From Microvirga sp. (lineage in GTDB: Bacteria > Pseudomonadota > Alphaproteobacteria > Rhizobiales > Beijerinckiaceae): DNA of 64,000 bases. Below the pieces are notes generated by a model. It worked only from the letters and a program-made list of their open reading frames with translations. It had not been told where the DNA came from and made no database searches. Below, piece after piece: positions 51,743 to 61,953 of this stretch (position 1 is its first letter; every line of letters begins with the position of its first letter). The position numbers and the translations under genes are program-made. The stretch is from positions 199,393-263,392 of the forward strand of contig JAKOMT010000004.1 in NCBI GenBank assembly GCA_022241475.1. Direction: 5' to 3'.

Positions 51743-52987
51743 CTAATGCGCTACCGTGTCAAGCGGCGACACGGAGACGCTCGCCTTGAACTGCATGGCG
51801 ATCAGGGCGATGAGACAGAGCCACCATGCCTGCCAGGCGCCATGGCTGACGAGCGCGACCGCGTAGATCCCCAGACTGATCATCGTCGCCAGCGCGAGGT
51901 CCGGGGCGGGCAGTTTCGCCATCGCGCGGAAAACGGCGGCCATGAGAGCGCACAAGAGCAGCGCGCCCGCCGCTCCGAGCTCGAACCAGACTTGAAGCGC
52001 GGCGTTGTGCGGATGACCGTAGTCGAGGAGCGCGCGCCGCGCCTCCGGCAGGGCCTCTACCAGGGGCGAAGCCGCGATGACGTGGCTTGCCTCCAGGCCG
52101 AAGCCAAGGACGGGACGCAGGGCGAGCAGCGTCGCATATTCCCGCCAAATCTCTCCTCGAATGGTCAGGACGCCGTAGCCGACGGCTTCATGGACGGCCG
52201 TCGGGATCAGATCGTTCACATGACCGATATAAAGAGGTGTGAGTGCGAGGTTCGCGACCATCGCGGTCGCGGCGAAAGCATGAAACGCGCGAGGCCTCCA
52301 TCGTGCGATCGGCCACGCCGCCGCCATGAGGAGCGCGGCGAGTTTGGCCGTTTCGCTCTCGGTGACGCTCACCGCTGCGACGGCGAGCGCCGCGAGGAGC
52401 GCCGGCGCGAGGCGAAGTCCCCGCCGCCAGGCAAGCGCGAGCGCAAGTGGGGACAGCAATGCGATGGCGACGGCGGCCCGGTTCAGTCGAAACGGCTCGG
52501 TCGCCGCGCCCATTGCGGCGTTGATCGCGCCGTCGAATTGAAAGTGAGCCAGCACCAGTAGGCATGCGGTCGACAAGCCCGCGATGATCGGCCAAGTTGA
52601 ATCGAATTGTGTCGGCCGCCCAAGGCGTAGCAGCGTCGCCGCGATCAGGAGCGCGCCGATGATGTGAAATAGGTGCGAAACCGCGCGATCGCGTCCGGGA
52701 TCGGGCGTCCAGACGAGCGACGCGCCCATATACGCCACGCATGCCAGGGCAAGTAGCAGCACGGGCGTACGCATCCTCGCTGCGGCAGGCACAAGATACA
52801 CATCCCTTTGGGCTATCGCCGCCGCCGCGACGAGGAACGCTGTGATAGTCGCGACAAGGGGCGGCGACGCGCGCGCGAAGGTCATAATTACCGGCAGAAG
52901 CGCTGCGAGCCAGAGCGCGGCCGCCACGAGCCTTGCGCCGTGGGCCTCGCCGGATGATTCTGAGGAATTAATGCGAGGGAGCGTCAA
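51743..52987 (-). CDS. O-antigen polymerase/ligase-type membrane protein (Wzy/WaaL family)
   Basis: A 414-residue protein with about ten transmembrane helices. The periplasmic loop has the Wzy_C-type signature [21 protein letters not shown] with the paired His near residue 325, preceded by [12 protein letters not shown] with an Arg. These features are shared by O-antigen ligases and polymerases, and the two cannot be separated by sequence alone. The first codon is TTG 52987, with GAAGG 7 bases upstream. It is the promoter-proximal gene of a leftward cluster. Confidence 0.82.
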   Translation of the reverse strand: MTLPRINSSESSGEAHGARLVAAALWLAALLPVIMTFARASPPLVATITAFLVAAAAIAQRDVYLVPAAARMRTPVLLLALACVAYMGASLVWTPDPGRDRAVSHLFHIIGALLIAATLLRLGRPTQFDSTWPIIAGLSTACLLVLAHFQFDGAINAAMGAATEPFRLNRAAVAIALLSPLALALAWRRGLRLAPALLAALAVAAVSVTESETAKLAALLMAAAWPIARWRPRAFHAFAATAMVANLALTPLYIGHVNDLIPTAVHEAVGYGVLTIRGEIWREYATLLALRPVLGFGLEASHVIAASPLVEALPEARRALLDYGHPHNAALQVWFELGAAGALLLCALMAAVFRAMAKLPAPDLALATMISLGIYAVALVSHGAWQAWWLCLIALIAMQFKASVSVSPLDTVAH

Positions 52988-53181
52988 GAGAAGCCTTCGG
53001 TTCGCGCCGGGCTGACGCTCCGGCCGACTTCAATTACCTCGCCGGCCGTCACACGTCACCCCACTCCGGCCTGTCTCCGCTTCGCCGCCCGCCGGAGGCG
53101 CTTCGCGTTAGACAACGCCCCTTCGCGTCGCTAAGTCCTTCCATGAACGCGCGTTGCGCGCCGCCTGCGTCGAGGCAAGTC

Positions 53182-54225
53182 ATGACATCGTCGTCCGTCC
53201 TACCCCGTCGAGCCCTCGTCACCGGTGTCTCGGGCTTCATCGGCTTCCACGTCGCGCGCCGCCTGCTCGCAGATGGCTGGCTTGTGACCGGGGTCGACGG
53301 GATGACACCCTATTATGACCAGCGACTCAAGACAGGGCGCTTAGCTGCGCTTTTCGGCGGTGCGCAAAGGGCCTCGAACGCGTTCGTCTTCCACGAGATC
53401 ATGCTCGAGGACGAGGCGGCGCTCGCGCGCGCCTTCGACGAGGCGCAGCCCGACGTCGTCGTGCATCTCGCGGCGCAGGCGGGCGTGCGCTATTCGATCG
53501 AGAATCCGCGCGCCTATATCGACGCGAATCTCGTTGGGACCTTCAACGTCATGGAGGGCGCGCGTCTCGCGAAGCCCGCGCATTTTCTCGCCGCCTCGAC
53601 GAGCTCCGTCTATGGCGCGAACACGGTCATGCCGTTCGCGGAGACGCATCGGACGGACCATCCGCTGACCCTCTACGCCGCCACCAAGAAGGCGAACGAG
53701 GCGATGCTGCATTCCTACGCGCATCTGTGGGACCTTCCCACGACGATGTTTCGCTTCTTCACGGTCTACGGGCCGTGGGGGCGCCCCGACATGGCCCCCT
53801 ACAAATTTGTGAGGTCGATCGCGGAAGGCGCGCCCATCGACGTCTACGGCGAGGGCGCGATGCAGCGCGACTTCACCTATATCGACGATCTGGTCGAATC
53901 GATCGCGCGCCTGATCGAGGCGCCGCCGCGCAAGGGCGAGCCGGTCGCGGGCGTCGAGGATTCGCTTTCGCCCGCCGCGCCCTTCCGCGTCGTGAACATC
54001 GGCGGGGGCAAACCGGTCGGCCTGCTGCCCTTCATCGAGACGATCGAGAGGGAGCTTGGCCGCAAGGCCGTCCGCAACATGATGCCCATGCAGCAGGGCG
54101 ACGTGCGTGAGACGGTGGCCAGCGCCGATCTGCTCGAGGCGCTGACCGGCTATCGCCCCTCCACGAGCGTCGAGGAGGGCGTGCGCGCCTTCGTCGCCTG
54201 GTATCGCGAGTATCACGCCATCTGA
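53182..54225 (+). CDS. NAD-dependent nucleotide-sugar epimerase, UDP-glucuronate 4-epimerase-like
   Basis: A 347-residue extended [70 protein letters not shown], the Ser in STSSVYG and the Tyr-Lys pair in [11 protein letters not shown]. The [16 protein letters not shown] segment and [19 protein letters not shown] are characteristic of UDP-glucuronate 4-epimerases (CapI/LspL), which interconvert UDP-GlcA and UDP-GalA. I chose ATG 53182 (GAGGC upstream) over 53143. It lies at the right border of the glycan region, divergent from the polymerase gene. Confidence 0.9.
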   Translation: MTSSSVLPRRALVTGVSGFIGFHVARRLLADGWLVTGVDGMTPYYDQRLKTGRLAALFGGAQRASNAFVFHEIMLEDEAALARAFDEAQPDVVVHLAAQAGVRYSIENPRAYIDANLVGTFNVMEGARLAKPAHFLAASTSSVYGANTVMPFAETHRTDHPLTLYAATKKANEAMLHSYAHLWDLPTTMFRFFTVYGPWGRPDMAPYKFVRSIAEGAPIDVYGEGAMQRDFTYIDDLVESIARLIEAPPRKGEPVAGVEDSLSPAAPFRVVNIGGGKPVGLLPFIETIERELGRKAVRNMMPMQQGDVRETVASADLLEALTGYRPSTSVEEGVRAFVAWYREYHAI

Positions 54226-54279
54226 CGCGGCGCGGGTCGGGGCCTTTACGCGGACGCCGCCGGCCCTAGCTGCGTCCTA

Positions 54280-55812
54280 ATGACGATCCTCGTCTGGTTC
54301 AAGCGCGACCTGCGCGTCCACGATCATCCGGCGCTGGCGCGAGCGGCGGCGCTGTCGCGCGAGACGGGGGCGCCCGTCCTGCCGCTCTACGTCGTCGAGC
54401 CGGAATACTGGCGGCTGCCCGACGTTTCCGCCCGGCAATACGCCTTCGCCGCCGAATGTCTCGAAGACCTGCGCGCTGCTCTGGCGATGCGCGGCGCGCC
54501 GCTCGTCGTGCGCGTCGGCGACGTCGTCGAGATCGTCGAGGGCCTGGCGCGCACGCACGGGGTGTCGCGGATCGTCAGCCATGAAGAGACGGGCAATCTC
54601 TGGACTTACGGCCGCGACCGGCGCGTCGCGGCGTTCGCGCGAGAAGCCGGAATCGTCTGGGAGGAGCGTCCCCAATCCGGCGTCGTGCGCCGACTGCGCG
54701 GACGCGACGGCTGGGCGGCGCAGCGCGACGGCTTCGCCGCCGCCCGGCGAGCCGACGCTCCGCAGGGGCTTGCGGGCGTGTCCGGGCTCGATCCCGGCGC
54801 GATTCCCGACGCGGCGGCGCTCGGGCTCGCTCCCGACGTCTGTCCGCGCCGCCAGCGCGGCGGGCGGGAGGCGGCCCTGCGGCTGCTCGACGGGTTCCTC
54901 ACCCGCCGCGGCGAGAATTACCGTGCGGCGATGTCCTCGCCCGTCTCGGGCGAGCGCGCTTGCTCGCGGCTCTCCCCGCATCTCGCCTTCGGATCGCTCT
55001 CGATCCGCGAGGCCGCGCAAGCCTCGTCCGCGCGGGCGGCGGAACGCCCGGGCGGTCGCTGGCCGGGAGCGCTCGCGAGCTTCGAGAGCCGGCTCGCCTG
55101 GCGCGACCATTTCATGCAGAAGCTGGAAGACGAGCCGCGCATCGAGACGGACTGCCTTCACCGCGCTGCGGAGAGCCTGCGCCCGCGCGAGAGCGACGCC
55201 GCCCGCCTCGCGGCCTGGAGCCGGGGCGAGACGGGACTGCCCTTCGTCGACGCGTGCATGCGCTATCTGCAGGCGACGGGCTGGCTGAATTTCCGCATGC
55301 GCTCGATGCTGGTGGCGGTGGCCTCCTATCACCTCTGGCTGGACTGGCGCGACACCGGCCCGGTTCTGGCCCGCGCCTTCACGGACTACGAGCCGGGCAT
55401 CCACTGGCCGCAGATGCAGATGCAGTCGGGGGTGACGGGCATCAATACGCCGCGCATCTACAACCCGCTGAAACAAGGCCGCGATCAGGACCCGACCGGC
55501 GAATTCACGCGGCGCTGGTGCCCGGAATTGCGCGAGGTTCCCGACGCCTTCCTTCAGGAGCCGTGGCTCTGGCCGGGGGCGCAGACGCTTCTGGGCGCGG
55601 CCTATCCCGAGCCCGTGATCGACGTCGCCGAAAGCGCGCGCGCCGCCCGCGAGGCGATATTCGGATTGCGCGAAGCCGCCGATCGCGGCGACATCGCGCG
55701 CATCGTCGAGCGCCATGCGAGCCGCGCCGATCGGCGGTTCGTCAACGACAGGGCGCCGCGTCCGCGCCGTCGCGCGGAAGGGCCGACGGAGCAGCTCGAC
55801 CTCGATCTCTGA
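54280..55812 (+). CDS. phrB: Deoxyribodipyrimidine photolyase / cryptochrome family protein
   Basis: A 510-residue flavoprotein that repairs UV-induced pyrimidine dimers with light energy. An N-terminal antenna domain (TILVWFKRDLRVHDHPALARA, residues 1-130) is followed by the FAD-binding helical domain: SRLSPHLAFGSLSIREA, SRLAWRDHFMQKL, GLPFVDACMRYLQATGWLNFRMRSMLVA, and IHWPQMQMQSGVTGINTPRIYNPLKQGRDQDPTGEF. Its length and the MQMQSGVTG segment set it apart from E. coli-type class I enzymes, so it may belong to another photolyase subgroup; the dimer type is not certain. It begins 54 bases after the epimerase gene. Confidence 0.92.
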   Translation: MTILVWFKRDLRVHDHPALARAAALSRETGAPVLPLYVVEPEYWRLPDVSARQYAFAAECLEDLRAALAMRGAPLVVRVGDVVEIVEGLARTHGVSRIVSHEETGNLWTYGRDRRVAAFAREAGIVWEERPQSGVVRRLRGRDGWAAQRDGFAAARRADAPQGLAGVSGLDPGAIPDAAALGLAPDVCPRRQRGGREAALRLLDGFLTRRGENYRAAMSSPVSGERACSRLSPHLAFGSLSIREAAQASSARAAERPGGRWPGALASFESRLAWRDHFMQKLEDEPRIETDCLHRAAESLRPRESDAARLAAWSRGETGLPFVDACMRYLQATGWLNFRMRSMLVAVASYHLWLDWRDTGPVLARAFTDYEPGIHWPQMQMQSGVTGINTPRIYNPLKQGRDQDPTGEFTRRWCPELREVPDAFLQEPWLWPGAQTLLGAAYPEPVIDVAESARAAREAIFGLREAADRGDIARIVERHASRADRRFVNDRAPRPRRRAEGPTEQLDLDL

Positions 55813-55949
55813 GCCTTCGCGCGGGCGAAAGCCCAATCCTGCGCGCGGGACCAAGACGCTGGGCTCCCCGAAACCGATCTGATATGGAACGGATCGCAAC
55901 CGGCGCCCTCGCGCGCCGCCCCGACGCCTGAATTCCAGAGGTAGCTGCC

Positions 55950-57818
55950 GTGACGAGCTCCAAGATTGTCCTGATCGACCGCCATCCCGGCCGTTCCGCC
56001 CAGACCATCGGGCTCGCCAAGGAAATCGGGACCGATCCGGAGCTGATCCACGAGCCCTCCGTCGGCGTCGTCGGCACCAAGGGCGACAGCCAGTGCTATC
56101 TCGGCGTGGTGTCGAAGGTCGACGCCATTCACGAAAAGCTCAAGAGCCGCATCGGCCGCGAGGAGGGCCAGCTGCGCCTGCGCCTCGTCCAGCCCGAATA
56201 CACGATCGCGACGTCGGACGGCATTCGCAACGGCACGCGCGAGATGCGCTATTCGCTGATCGGGCGCGAAGTCACGCACGACGCGCTTTGCGAGCATCTG
56301 GAGGCGTCGGGCCTCGCCGGAACGATCGCGGTGGTGGCCTGCGACAAGCCTCCGGTCGGCACGCTGGCGGCGCTTCTCGAGCACAACGAGCCGGGCATCA
56401 TCATGTCGGACGGGCCGATCCATCCCGGCCGCGATCCCGAGACCGGAGAGGCGCTCGACATCGTCAGCGCCTACCAGGTCGCCGCCCACCCGGACGCCGA
56501 GACGCGCCACCGCATCGCCTGCCACGCCTGCCCCGGCATCGGCAGCTGCGGCGGCATGTTCACCTACAACACGATGCAGACCTTCATCGGCGTCGTCGGC
56601 ATGCAGCCGCTGCACATGGTCGCTCCGGCCTCGGACGATCCGCGCCGCCTGAACGAATTCCCGGCCGAACTCGTCGAGCATCTGGCGCGCCTGATCGAGA
56701 GGGGCCTCAAGCCGCGCGACATCGTGGTGCGCGATTCGCTGCGCAACGCCGTCATCGTCTCAATGGCGATCGGCGGCTCGACCAACGTCGTTCTGCACGT
56801 CCCCGAAATCGCGCGCGCCGCCGGCTACGCCGATTTCTGGAAGGACGTGATGACGCCGGAGGAGTTCAACCACCTCTCGCAGCACGTCGTGCCGGTGCTC
56901 ACCAACGCGCGCCCCTACGGCAAGTACTCGATGGTCGACATCGACAAGGTCGGCGGCGTGCAGGTGATCGTGCGCGAGCTTCTCGACGCCGGCCTCCTCA
57001 ACGGCGAGGTGATGACCTGCACCGGCGAGACGCTGGCGCAGCAGGTCGCGCGCCTCGGAGCGGTCCGTCCCGACGGCGACGTCGTCCACACCGTCGAGAA
57101 GCCCTACAAGCCGACGGGCGGCCTGCGCATGCTCGGCGGCAATCTCTCGCCCGACTTCTCCGCCATCCTCAAGCTCGCGGGCGTCGAGGGCGGGTTGGAG
57201 GACAACATTTTCCGCGGCCGCGCCCGGGTGTTCGAAGGCGAGCGCCACCTCCTCGCGACCCTCGACGAGGCGCCCGAGAGCTTCCAGGACCACGACATGG
57301 TGATCGTGCGCTACGAAGGTCCGGCCGGCGCTCCCGGCATGCCCGAAATGCTCGATCCGACCTCGCGCATCACCACGATCTGCCGCGAACGCGGCATCGT
57401 CGTCGGCCTGATGACGGATGCGCGCTTCTCCGGCGGCTCCGTCGGTCTCGTCATCGGCCATGTCGGACCGGAAGCGGCGCTCGGCGGGCCGATCGCGCTG
57501 ATCGAGGAGGGCGACGAGATCGTCGCCGACCTGAACGACAACCGGCTCGACTGCCCGGTTCTCGACGATCCGGCGATCTTCGCGGCGCGCACGGAGGCGT
57601 GGGAGAAGCTCGTCGCCGAGAACGGCGGCGTTCATCCCAATTGCGGCGTAGCCGACACGCGTCTCCTGCACCGCGCGCGCCGCACGGCCGTGCCCGCGAC
57701 GCGTGGGGGCGGGCTCCATCCCGACCGTGAGGTCTGGGTGCGCGATCCCCGAGACGCGTCGCGCTCCGGCTTCACCCCGTCGAACCGCCATCGCCCGGGC
57801 GCGGGGAAGGCGTTCTGA
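55950..57818 (+). CDS. IlvD/Edd-family dehydratase, divergent
   Basis: A 622-residue iron-sulfur dehydratase of hydroxy acids. The cluster cysteines are present: Cys49 (GDSQC), Cys131 in ACDKPP and Cys194/Cys200 in CPGIGSCGGM, together with TSDGIRNGTREMRYSLIGREV and FSGGSVGLVIGHVGPEA near the C-terminus. Several parts differ from true dihydroxyacid dehydratase: the usual DKxxPG is DKPPVG, and a basic tail of about 50 residues follows the core. No branched-chain amino acid genes are nearby, so it may act on a sugar acid. GTG 55950 has AGAGG upstream. Confidence 0.82.
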   Translation: MTSSKIVLIDRHPGRSAQTIGLAKEIGTDPELIHEPSVGVVGTKGDSQCYLGVVSKVDAIHEKLKSRIGREEGQLRLRLVQPEYTIATSDGIRNGTREMRYSLIGREVTHDALCEHLEASGLAGTIAVVACDKPPVGTLAALLEHNEPGIIMSDGPIHPGRDPETGEALDIVSAYQVAAHPDAETRHRIACHACPGIGSCGGMFTYNTMQTFIGVVGMQPLHMVAPASDDPRRLNEFPAELVEHLARLIERGLKPRDIVVRDSLRNAVIVSMAIGGSTNVVLHVPEIARAAGYADFWKDVMTPEEFNHLSQHVVPVLTNARPYGKYSMVDIDKVGGVQVIVRELLDAGLLNGEVMTCTGETLAQQVARLGAVRPDGDVVHTVEKPYKPTGGLRMLGGNLSPDFSAILKLAGVEGGLEDNIFRGRARVFEGERHLLATLDEAPESFQDHDMVIVRYEGPAGAPGMPEMLDPTSRITTICRERGIVVGLMTDARFSGGSVGLVIGHVGPEAALGGPIALIEEGDEIVADLNDNRLDCPVLDDPAIFAARTEAWEKLVAENGGVHPNCGVADTRLLHRARRTAVPATRGGGLHPDREVWVRDPRDASRSGFTPSNRHRPGAGKAF

Positions 57819-57910
57819 CGCGCGTCGCGGGAGCACCCGGCGCATTGTAACGGAGGGCGCGAGGCGCGATATCCGTCCGACACGTTGACGATCGAGGAGC
57901 GACGCAGACG

Positions 57911-59722
57911 ATGACGATCTCCGCCAGCCTGAACGCCGCGCTCGGCAACCTGCCGGAATGGAATCTCGGCGATCTCTATCCCGGCATGGACAGCCCGGAA
58001 TTCGCCGCCGACATGGCGCGCGCCAGGACCGATTGCGCGGCGTTCGCGCAAGCCTGGCGCGGACGCCTCGACCAGATCGCCCGGGGCGAGGGCGCGGCGC
58101 GCAAGCTCTACGAGATCATCCTCGCCTACGAGGAAATAGAAGACCGTCTCGGACGGCTGATGTCCTTCGCCGGCCTCGTCTATTCGGGCGACACGACAGA
58201 TCCCGCGCGCGCCAAGTTCTACGGGGACACGCAGGAGCGCCTGACGACCGCGTCGAGCGATCTCCTGTTCTTCTCGCTCGAATTGAACCGGCTCGACGAC
58301 GCGATCGTCGACGGGCTGACCGGGAGCGCGCCGCTGTCGCGCTACCGCCCGTGGATCGAGGATCTGCGCAGGGACAAGCCGCACCAGCTCGACGACAGGC
58401 TCGAACAGCTCTTCCACGAGAAATCCGTCACCGGCCGGGGCGCCTGGAACCGGCTCTTCGACGAGACGATATCGAGCCTGCGCTTCAAGGTGCGCGACGA
58501 AGAGCTGCCGATCGAGCCGACCCTCAACAAGATGCTCGACGCCGACGAGACGGTGCGCCGCGACGCGGCAGCCGCGCTCACGGAAACATTCCGCGCCAAC
58601 CTGCGCACCTTCACGCTGATCACGAACACGCTCGCCAAGGACAAGGAAATCTCCGACCGTTGGCGTGGCTTCGAGGACGTCGCGGATTCGCGCCATCTCG
58701 CCAATCGCGTCGAGCGCGAGACCGTCGACGCGCTGGTGGCGGCCGTGCGCGAGGCCTATCCGCGCCTGTCGCATCGCTACTACGCGCTCAAGGCCCGCTG
58801 GTTCGGTCGGGACGCCCTGAATTTCTGGGATCGCAACGCGCCTCTGCCGAAGGTCGAGCAGCGCACGATCGGCTGGGACGAGGCGCGCGCCACGGTGCTC
58901 GACGCCTACGCGGACTTCTCGCCGCGCATGGCCGACATCGCCCGCCGTTTCTTCGACGAAAACTGGATCGACGCGCCGACGCGTCCGGGCAAGGCGCCGG
59001 GCGCCTTTGCGCATCCGACCGTGCCCTCGGCCCACCCGTATGTGCTCCTCAACTATCAGGGCAAGCCGCGCGACGTGATGACGCTCGCCCACGAACTCGG
59101 CCACGGCGTGCATCAGGTGCTGGCGGGCCACAACGGGGCGCTGATGGCGCCCACCCCGCTGACGCTGGCCGAGACCGCGAGCGTCTTCGGCGAGATGCTC
59201 ACGTTCCGCCGCCTCCTCGACCAGACCAAGAACCCCGCCCAGCGCAAGGCGATGCTCGCCTCCAAGGTCGAGGACATGATCAACACGGTCGTGCGCCAGA
59301 TCGCCTTCTACTCGTTCGAGCGCAAGGTGCATCTGGAGCGCCGCGAGGGCGAGCTGACGTCCGAGAAGCTCTGCGAATTGTGGATGTCGGTGCAGGCCGA
59401 ATCGCTCGGCCCCGCGATCCGTCTCTCGGAAGGCTACGAGAGCTACTGGACCTACATTCCGCACTTCATCCATTCGCCGTTCTACGTCTACGCCTACGCC
59501 TTCGGCGACTGCCTCGTGAACTCGCTCTACGGCGTCTACCAGAACGCCGGCGACGGCTTCGTGGACCGCTATTTCGCCCTGCTCTCGGCGGGCGGGACGA
59601 AGCATTACGGCGAGCTGCTCGCGCCCTTCGGGCTCGACGCGCGCGACCCGGCCTTCTGGAGCATCGGCCTCTCGATGATCGAGGGCCTCATCGCCGAACT
59701 CGAGGCGATGGAAGACGCCTGA
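57911..59722 (+). CDS. pepF: Oligoendopeptidase F, M3B family zinc peptidase
   Basis: A 603-residue cytoplasmic metallopeptidase. Zinc motif HELGH in LAHELGHGVHQVLAG (about residue 396) and the third ligand Glu in LAETASVFGEML some 25 residues later. N-terminal PEWNLGDLYPGMDSPEF and C-terminal PHFIHSPFYVYAYAFGDCLVNSLY are standard for the PepF group. It degrades short peptides. It stands after the dehydratase with a 92-base gap and runs convergent to dxs. Confidence 0.96.
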   Translation: MTISASLNAALGNLPEWNLGDLYPGMDSPEFAADMARARTDCAAFAQAWRGRLDQIARGEGAARKLYEIILAYEEIEDRLGRLMSFAGLVYSGDTTDPARAKFYGDTQERLTTASSDLLFFSLELNRLDDAIVDGLTGSAPLSRYRPWIEDLRRDKPHQLDDRLEQLFHEKSVTGRGAWNRLFDETISSLRFKVRDEELPIEPTLNKMLDADETVRRDAAAALTETFRANLRTFTLITNTLAKDKEISDRWRGFEDVADSRHLANRVERETVDALVAAVREAYPRLSHRYYALKARWFGRDALNFWDRNAPLPKVEQRTIGWDEARATVLDAYADFSPRMADIARRFFDENWIDAPTRPGKAPGAFAHPTVPSAHPYVLLNYQGKPRDVMTLAHELGHGVHQVLAGHNGALMAPTPLTLAETASVFGEMLTFRRLLDQTKNPAQRKAMLASKVEDMINTVVRQIAFYSFERKVHLERREGELTSEKLCELWMSVQAESLGPAIRLSEGYESYWTYIPHFIHSPFYVYAYAFGDCLVNSLYGVYQNAGDGFVDRYFALLSAGGTKHYGELLAPFGLDARDPAFWSIGLSMIEGLIAELEAMEDA

Positions 59723-59782
59723 CGCCCAGCAGGAGGCGGGGCGGGGCGTTCGGCGGAGGACGCTCGGCCTCGGCTGGCCGCT

Positions 59783-61711
59783 TCAGCCGGCCGCCGGTCC
59801 GGCGACGGCCGCCCCGGCGCCGGCGCCGGCGCCGAGCGCGCCGAACACCGTCTTGACGATGGCGGCGGAGTCGAGGCCGGCTTGCGCGTACATGCGGTCT
59901 GGCTTGTCCTGATCGATGAAGACGTCGGGCATCACCATGGCGCGCGCCTTCAGTCCGCCGTCGAGCGCGCCGCGCTCCGACAGGAGATGCAGCACGAAGG
60001 AGCCGAAGCCTCCGACGGACCCCTCCTCGATGGTGATCAGCACCTCGTGCTCGCGCGCGAGGCGCAGGATCATGTCCTCGTCGAGCGGCTTGGCGAAGCG
60101 CGCGTCGGCGACGGTGGTCGAGAGGCCTCGGGCCTCCAAATCCTCGGCGGCCCTCAGCGCCTCCGCGAGGCGGGTGCCGAGCGACAGGAGCGCCACGCGC
60201 GAGCCCTGGCGCACGATGCGGCCCTTGCCGATTTCGAGCGGGACGCCCTGCGCCGGCATCTCGACGCCCACGCCCTCACCGCGCGGATAACGCAGCGCGA
60301 TCGGCCCGGAATCGTGCGCGGCGGCGGTCGCGACCATATGCACCAGTTCGGCCTCGTCGGCGGCGGCCATGATGGTCATGTTGGGCAGGCAGCCGAGATA
60401 GGCGACGTCGAACGATCCGGCGTGCGTCGGCCCGTCGGCGCCCACGAGGCCCGCCCGGTCGAGCGCGAACCGGACGGGGAGGTTCTGGATGGCGACGTCG
60501 TGGACGATCTGGTCGTAGCCGCGCTGCAGGAAGGTCGAATAGATGGCGCAGAACGGCTTGTAGCCCTCGCAGGCGAGGCCGGCGGCGAAGGTGACCGCGT
60601 GCTGCTCGGCGATGCCGACGTCGAAGGTGCGGTCCGGATGCGCCTTCGAGAACATGTCGATCCCGGTGCCGGACGGCATCGCGGCGGTGATGGCGACGAC
60701 TTTGTCGTCCTTGTCCGCCTCCCGGATCAGGCTTTCGCCGAAGACGCGGGTATAGGCGGGAGCGTTCGCCTTGGCCTTGGCCTGAGCGCCCGTCACCACG
60801 TCGAAGGTGACGACGCCGTGATACTTGTCGGACGCCGCTTCCGCCGGCGCGTAGCCCTTGCCCTTCTGGGTGACGACATGGACGAGGATCGGCCCCGTCT
60901 CCATGTCTCGCACGTTCTTGAGGACGGGCAGGAGGTGATCGAGATTGTGCCCGTCGATCGGGCCGACATAGTAGAAGCCCAGCTCCTCGAACATGGTCCC
61001 GCCGGTCCAGAAGGCGCGCGCGTATTCCTCGGCGCGGGCGGCCTTCTCGGAGATGAACTTGGGCAGACGACGCGTCAGCTGCTTGGCGGTCTCGCGCAAG
61101 CTGCGATAGGTCCGGCCCGAGACGAGGCGGGCGAGATAGGCCGACATGGCGCCGACCGGAGGGGCGATCGACATGTCGTTGTCGTTCAGGACCACGATCA
61201 GCCGGGAATGCATCGCGCCGGCGTTGTTCATGGCCTCGTAGGCCATGCCCGCCGACATCGCCCCGTCGCCGATCACGGCGATGACGTTGTTCCTGCGGCC
61301 GTCGAGGTCGCGCCCCACCGCCATGCCGAGTCCGGCCGATATCGAGGTCGAGGAATGGGCTGCGCCGAAGGGGTCGTATTCGCTCTCGGCGCGCTTGGTG
61401 AAGCCCGAGAGGCCCCCGCCCATGCGCAGCGTGCGGATGCGCTCGCGCCGCCCCGTGAGGATCTTGTGGGGATAGGCCTGGTGGCCGACGTCCCAGATCA
61501 GGCGGTCGTTCGGCGTGTCGAAGACATGATGCAAGGCCACCGTCAGCTCGACGACGCCGAGCCCGGCCCCGAGATGCCCGCCCGTCACCGACACCGCGTC
61601 GATCGTCTCCGCCCGCAGCTCGTCCGCGACCTGCCGGAGCTTGTCCTCGGGCAGATTGCGCAGGTCGTGCGGGGTGAGGATCGTGTCGAGAAGGGGCGTT
61701 TCGAGGGGCAT
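59783..61711 (-). CDS. dxs: 1-deoxy-D-xylulose-5-phosphate synthase
   Basis: Dxs condenses pyruvate and glyceraldehyde 3-phosphate in the first step of the MEP isoprenoid pathway. The 642-residue enzyme has [37 protein letters not shown], the thiamine-binding [18 protein letters not shown] with [13 protein letters not shown], the [16 protein letters not shown] segment, catalytic Glu in [16 protein letters not shown] and [15 protein letters not shown]. The last 15 residues are Gly/Ala-rich. No neighbouring ispA or xseB was seen. Confidence 0.98.
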   Translation of the reverse strand: MPLETPLLDTILTPHDLRNLPEDKLRQVADELRAETIDAVSVTGGHLGAGLGVVELTVALHHVFDTPNDRLIWDVGHQAYPHKILTGRRERIRTLRMGGGLSGFTKRAESEYDPFGAAHSSTSISAGLGMAVGRDLDGRRNNVIAVIGDGAMSAGMAYEAMNNAGAMHSRLIVVLNDNDMSIAPPVGAMSAYLARLVSGRTYRSLRETAKQLTRRLPKFISEKAARAEEYARAFWTGGTMFEELGFYYVGPIDGHNLDHLLPVLKNVRDMETGPILVHVVTQKGKGYAPAEAASDKYHGVVTFDVVTGAQAKAKANAPAYTRVFGESLIREADKDDKVVAITAAMPSGTGIDMFSKAHPDRTFDVGIAEQHAVTFAAGLACEGYKPFCAIYSTFLQRGYDQIVHDVAIQNLPVRFALDRAGLVGADGPTHAGSFDVAYLGCLPNMTIMAAADEAELVHMVATAAAHDSGPIALRYPRGEGVGVEMPAQGVPLEIGKGRIVRQGSRVALLSLGTRLAEALRAAEDLEARGLSTTVADARFAKPLDEDMILRLAREHEVLITIEEGSVGGFGSFVLHLLSERGALDGGLKARAMVMPDVFIDQDKPDRMYAQAGLDSAAIVKTVFGALGAGAGAGAAVAGPAAG

Positions 61712-61897
61712 GACGGACTGGTCCCTGGCGCGAGGTCGGGGAGGCGGTTCGCGCCTCCGCCGGCGAAGCTCTGCGTCTTCCTACGGCTGAAGGCGGCCCG
61801 TGGTTGACTCGCCGGCGAAAGATTCGCCGCGACGCCGGTTCTCAGCCGCCTCACTGTCCCTGTCCTAGCGCAACCCGCGTCGTCCGGCCATCCCTCT

Positions 61898-61933
61898 TTG
61901 ACACGCGCCCAGAATAGTTTATATATGAACTAT
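61898..61933 (+). promoter_or_regulatory. Promoter with overlapping 20-bp palindromic operator, acyl-CoA dehydrogenase gene
   Basis: TTGACA (61898-61903) is followed after 16-17 bases by TATATA/ATATAT (61920-61926). The palindrome ATAGTTTATATATGAACTAT (61914-61933) covers the -10; its 6-bp arms ATAGTT and AACTAT match perfectly and only one pair in the centre breaks symmetry. This form resembles MarR-type operators. A ribosome site GGAGGA stands at 61945-61950. Confidence 0.7.
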
Positions 61934-61953
61934 CGTGACGCTGCGGAGGATTC

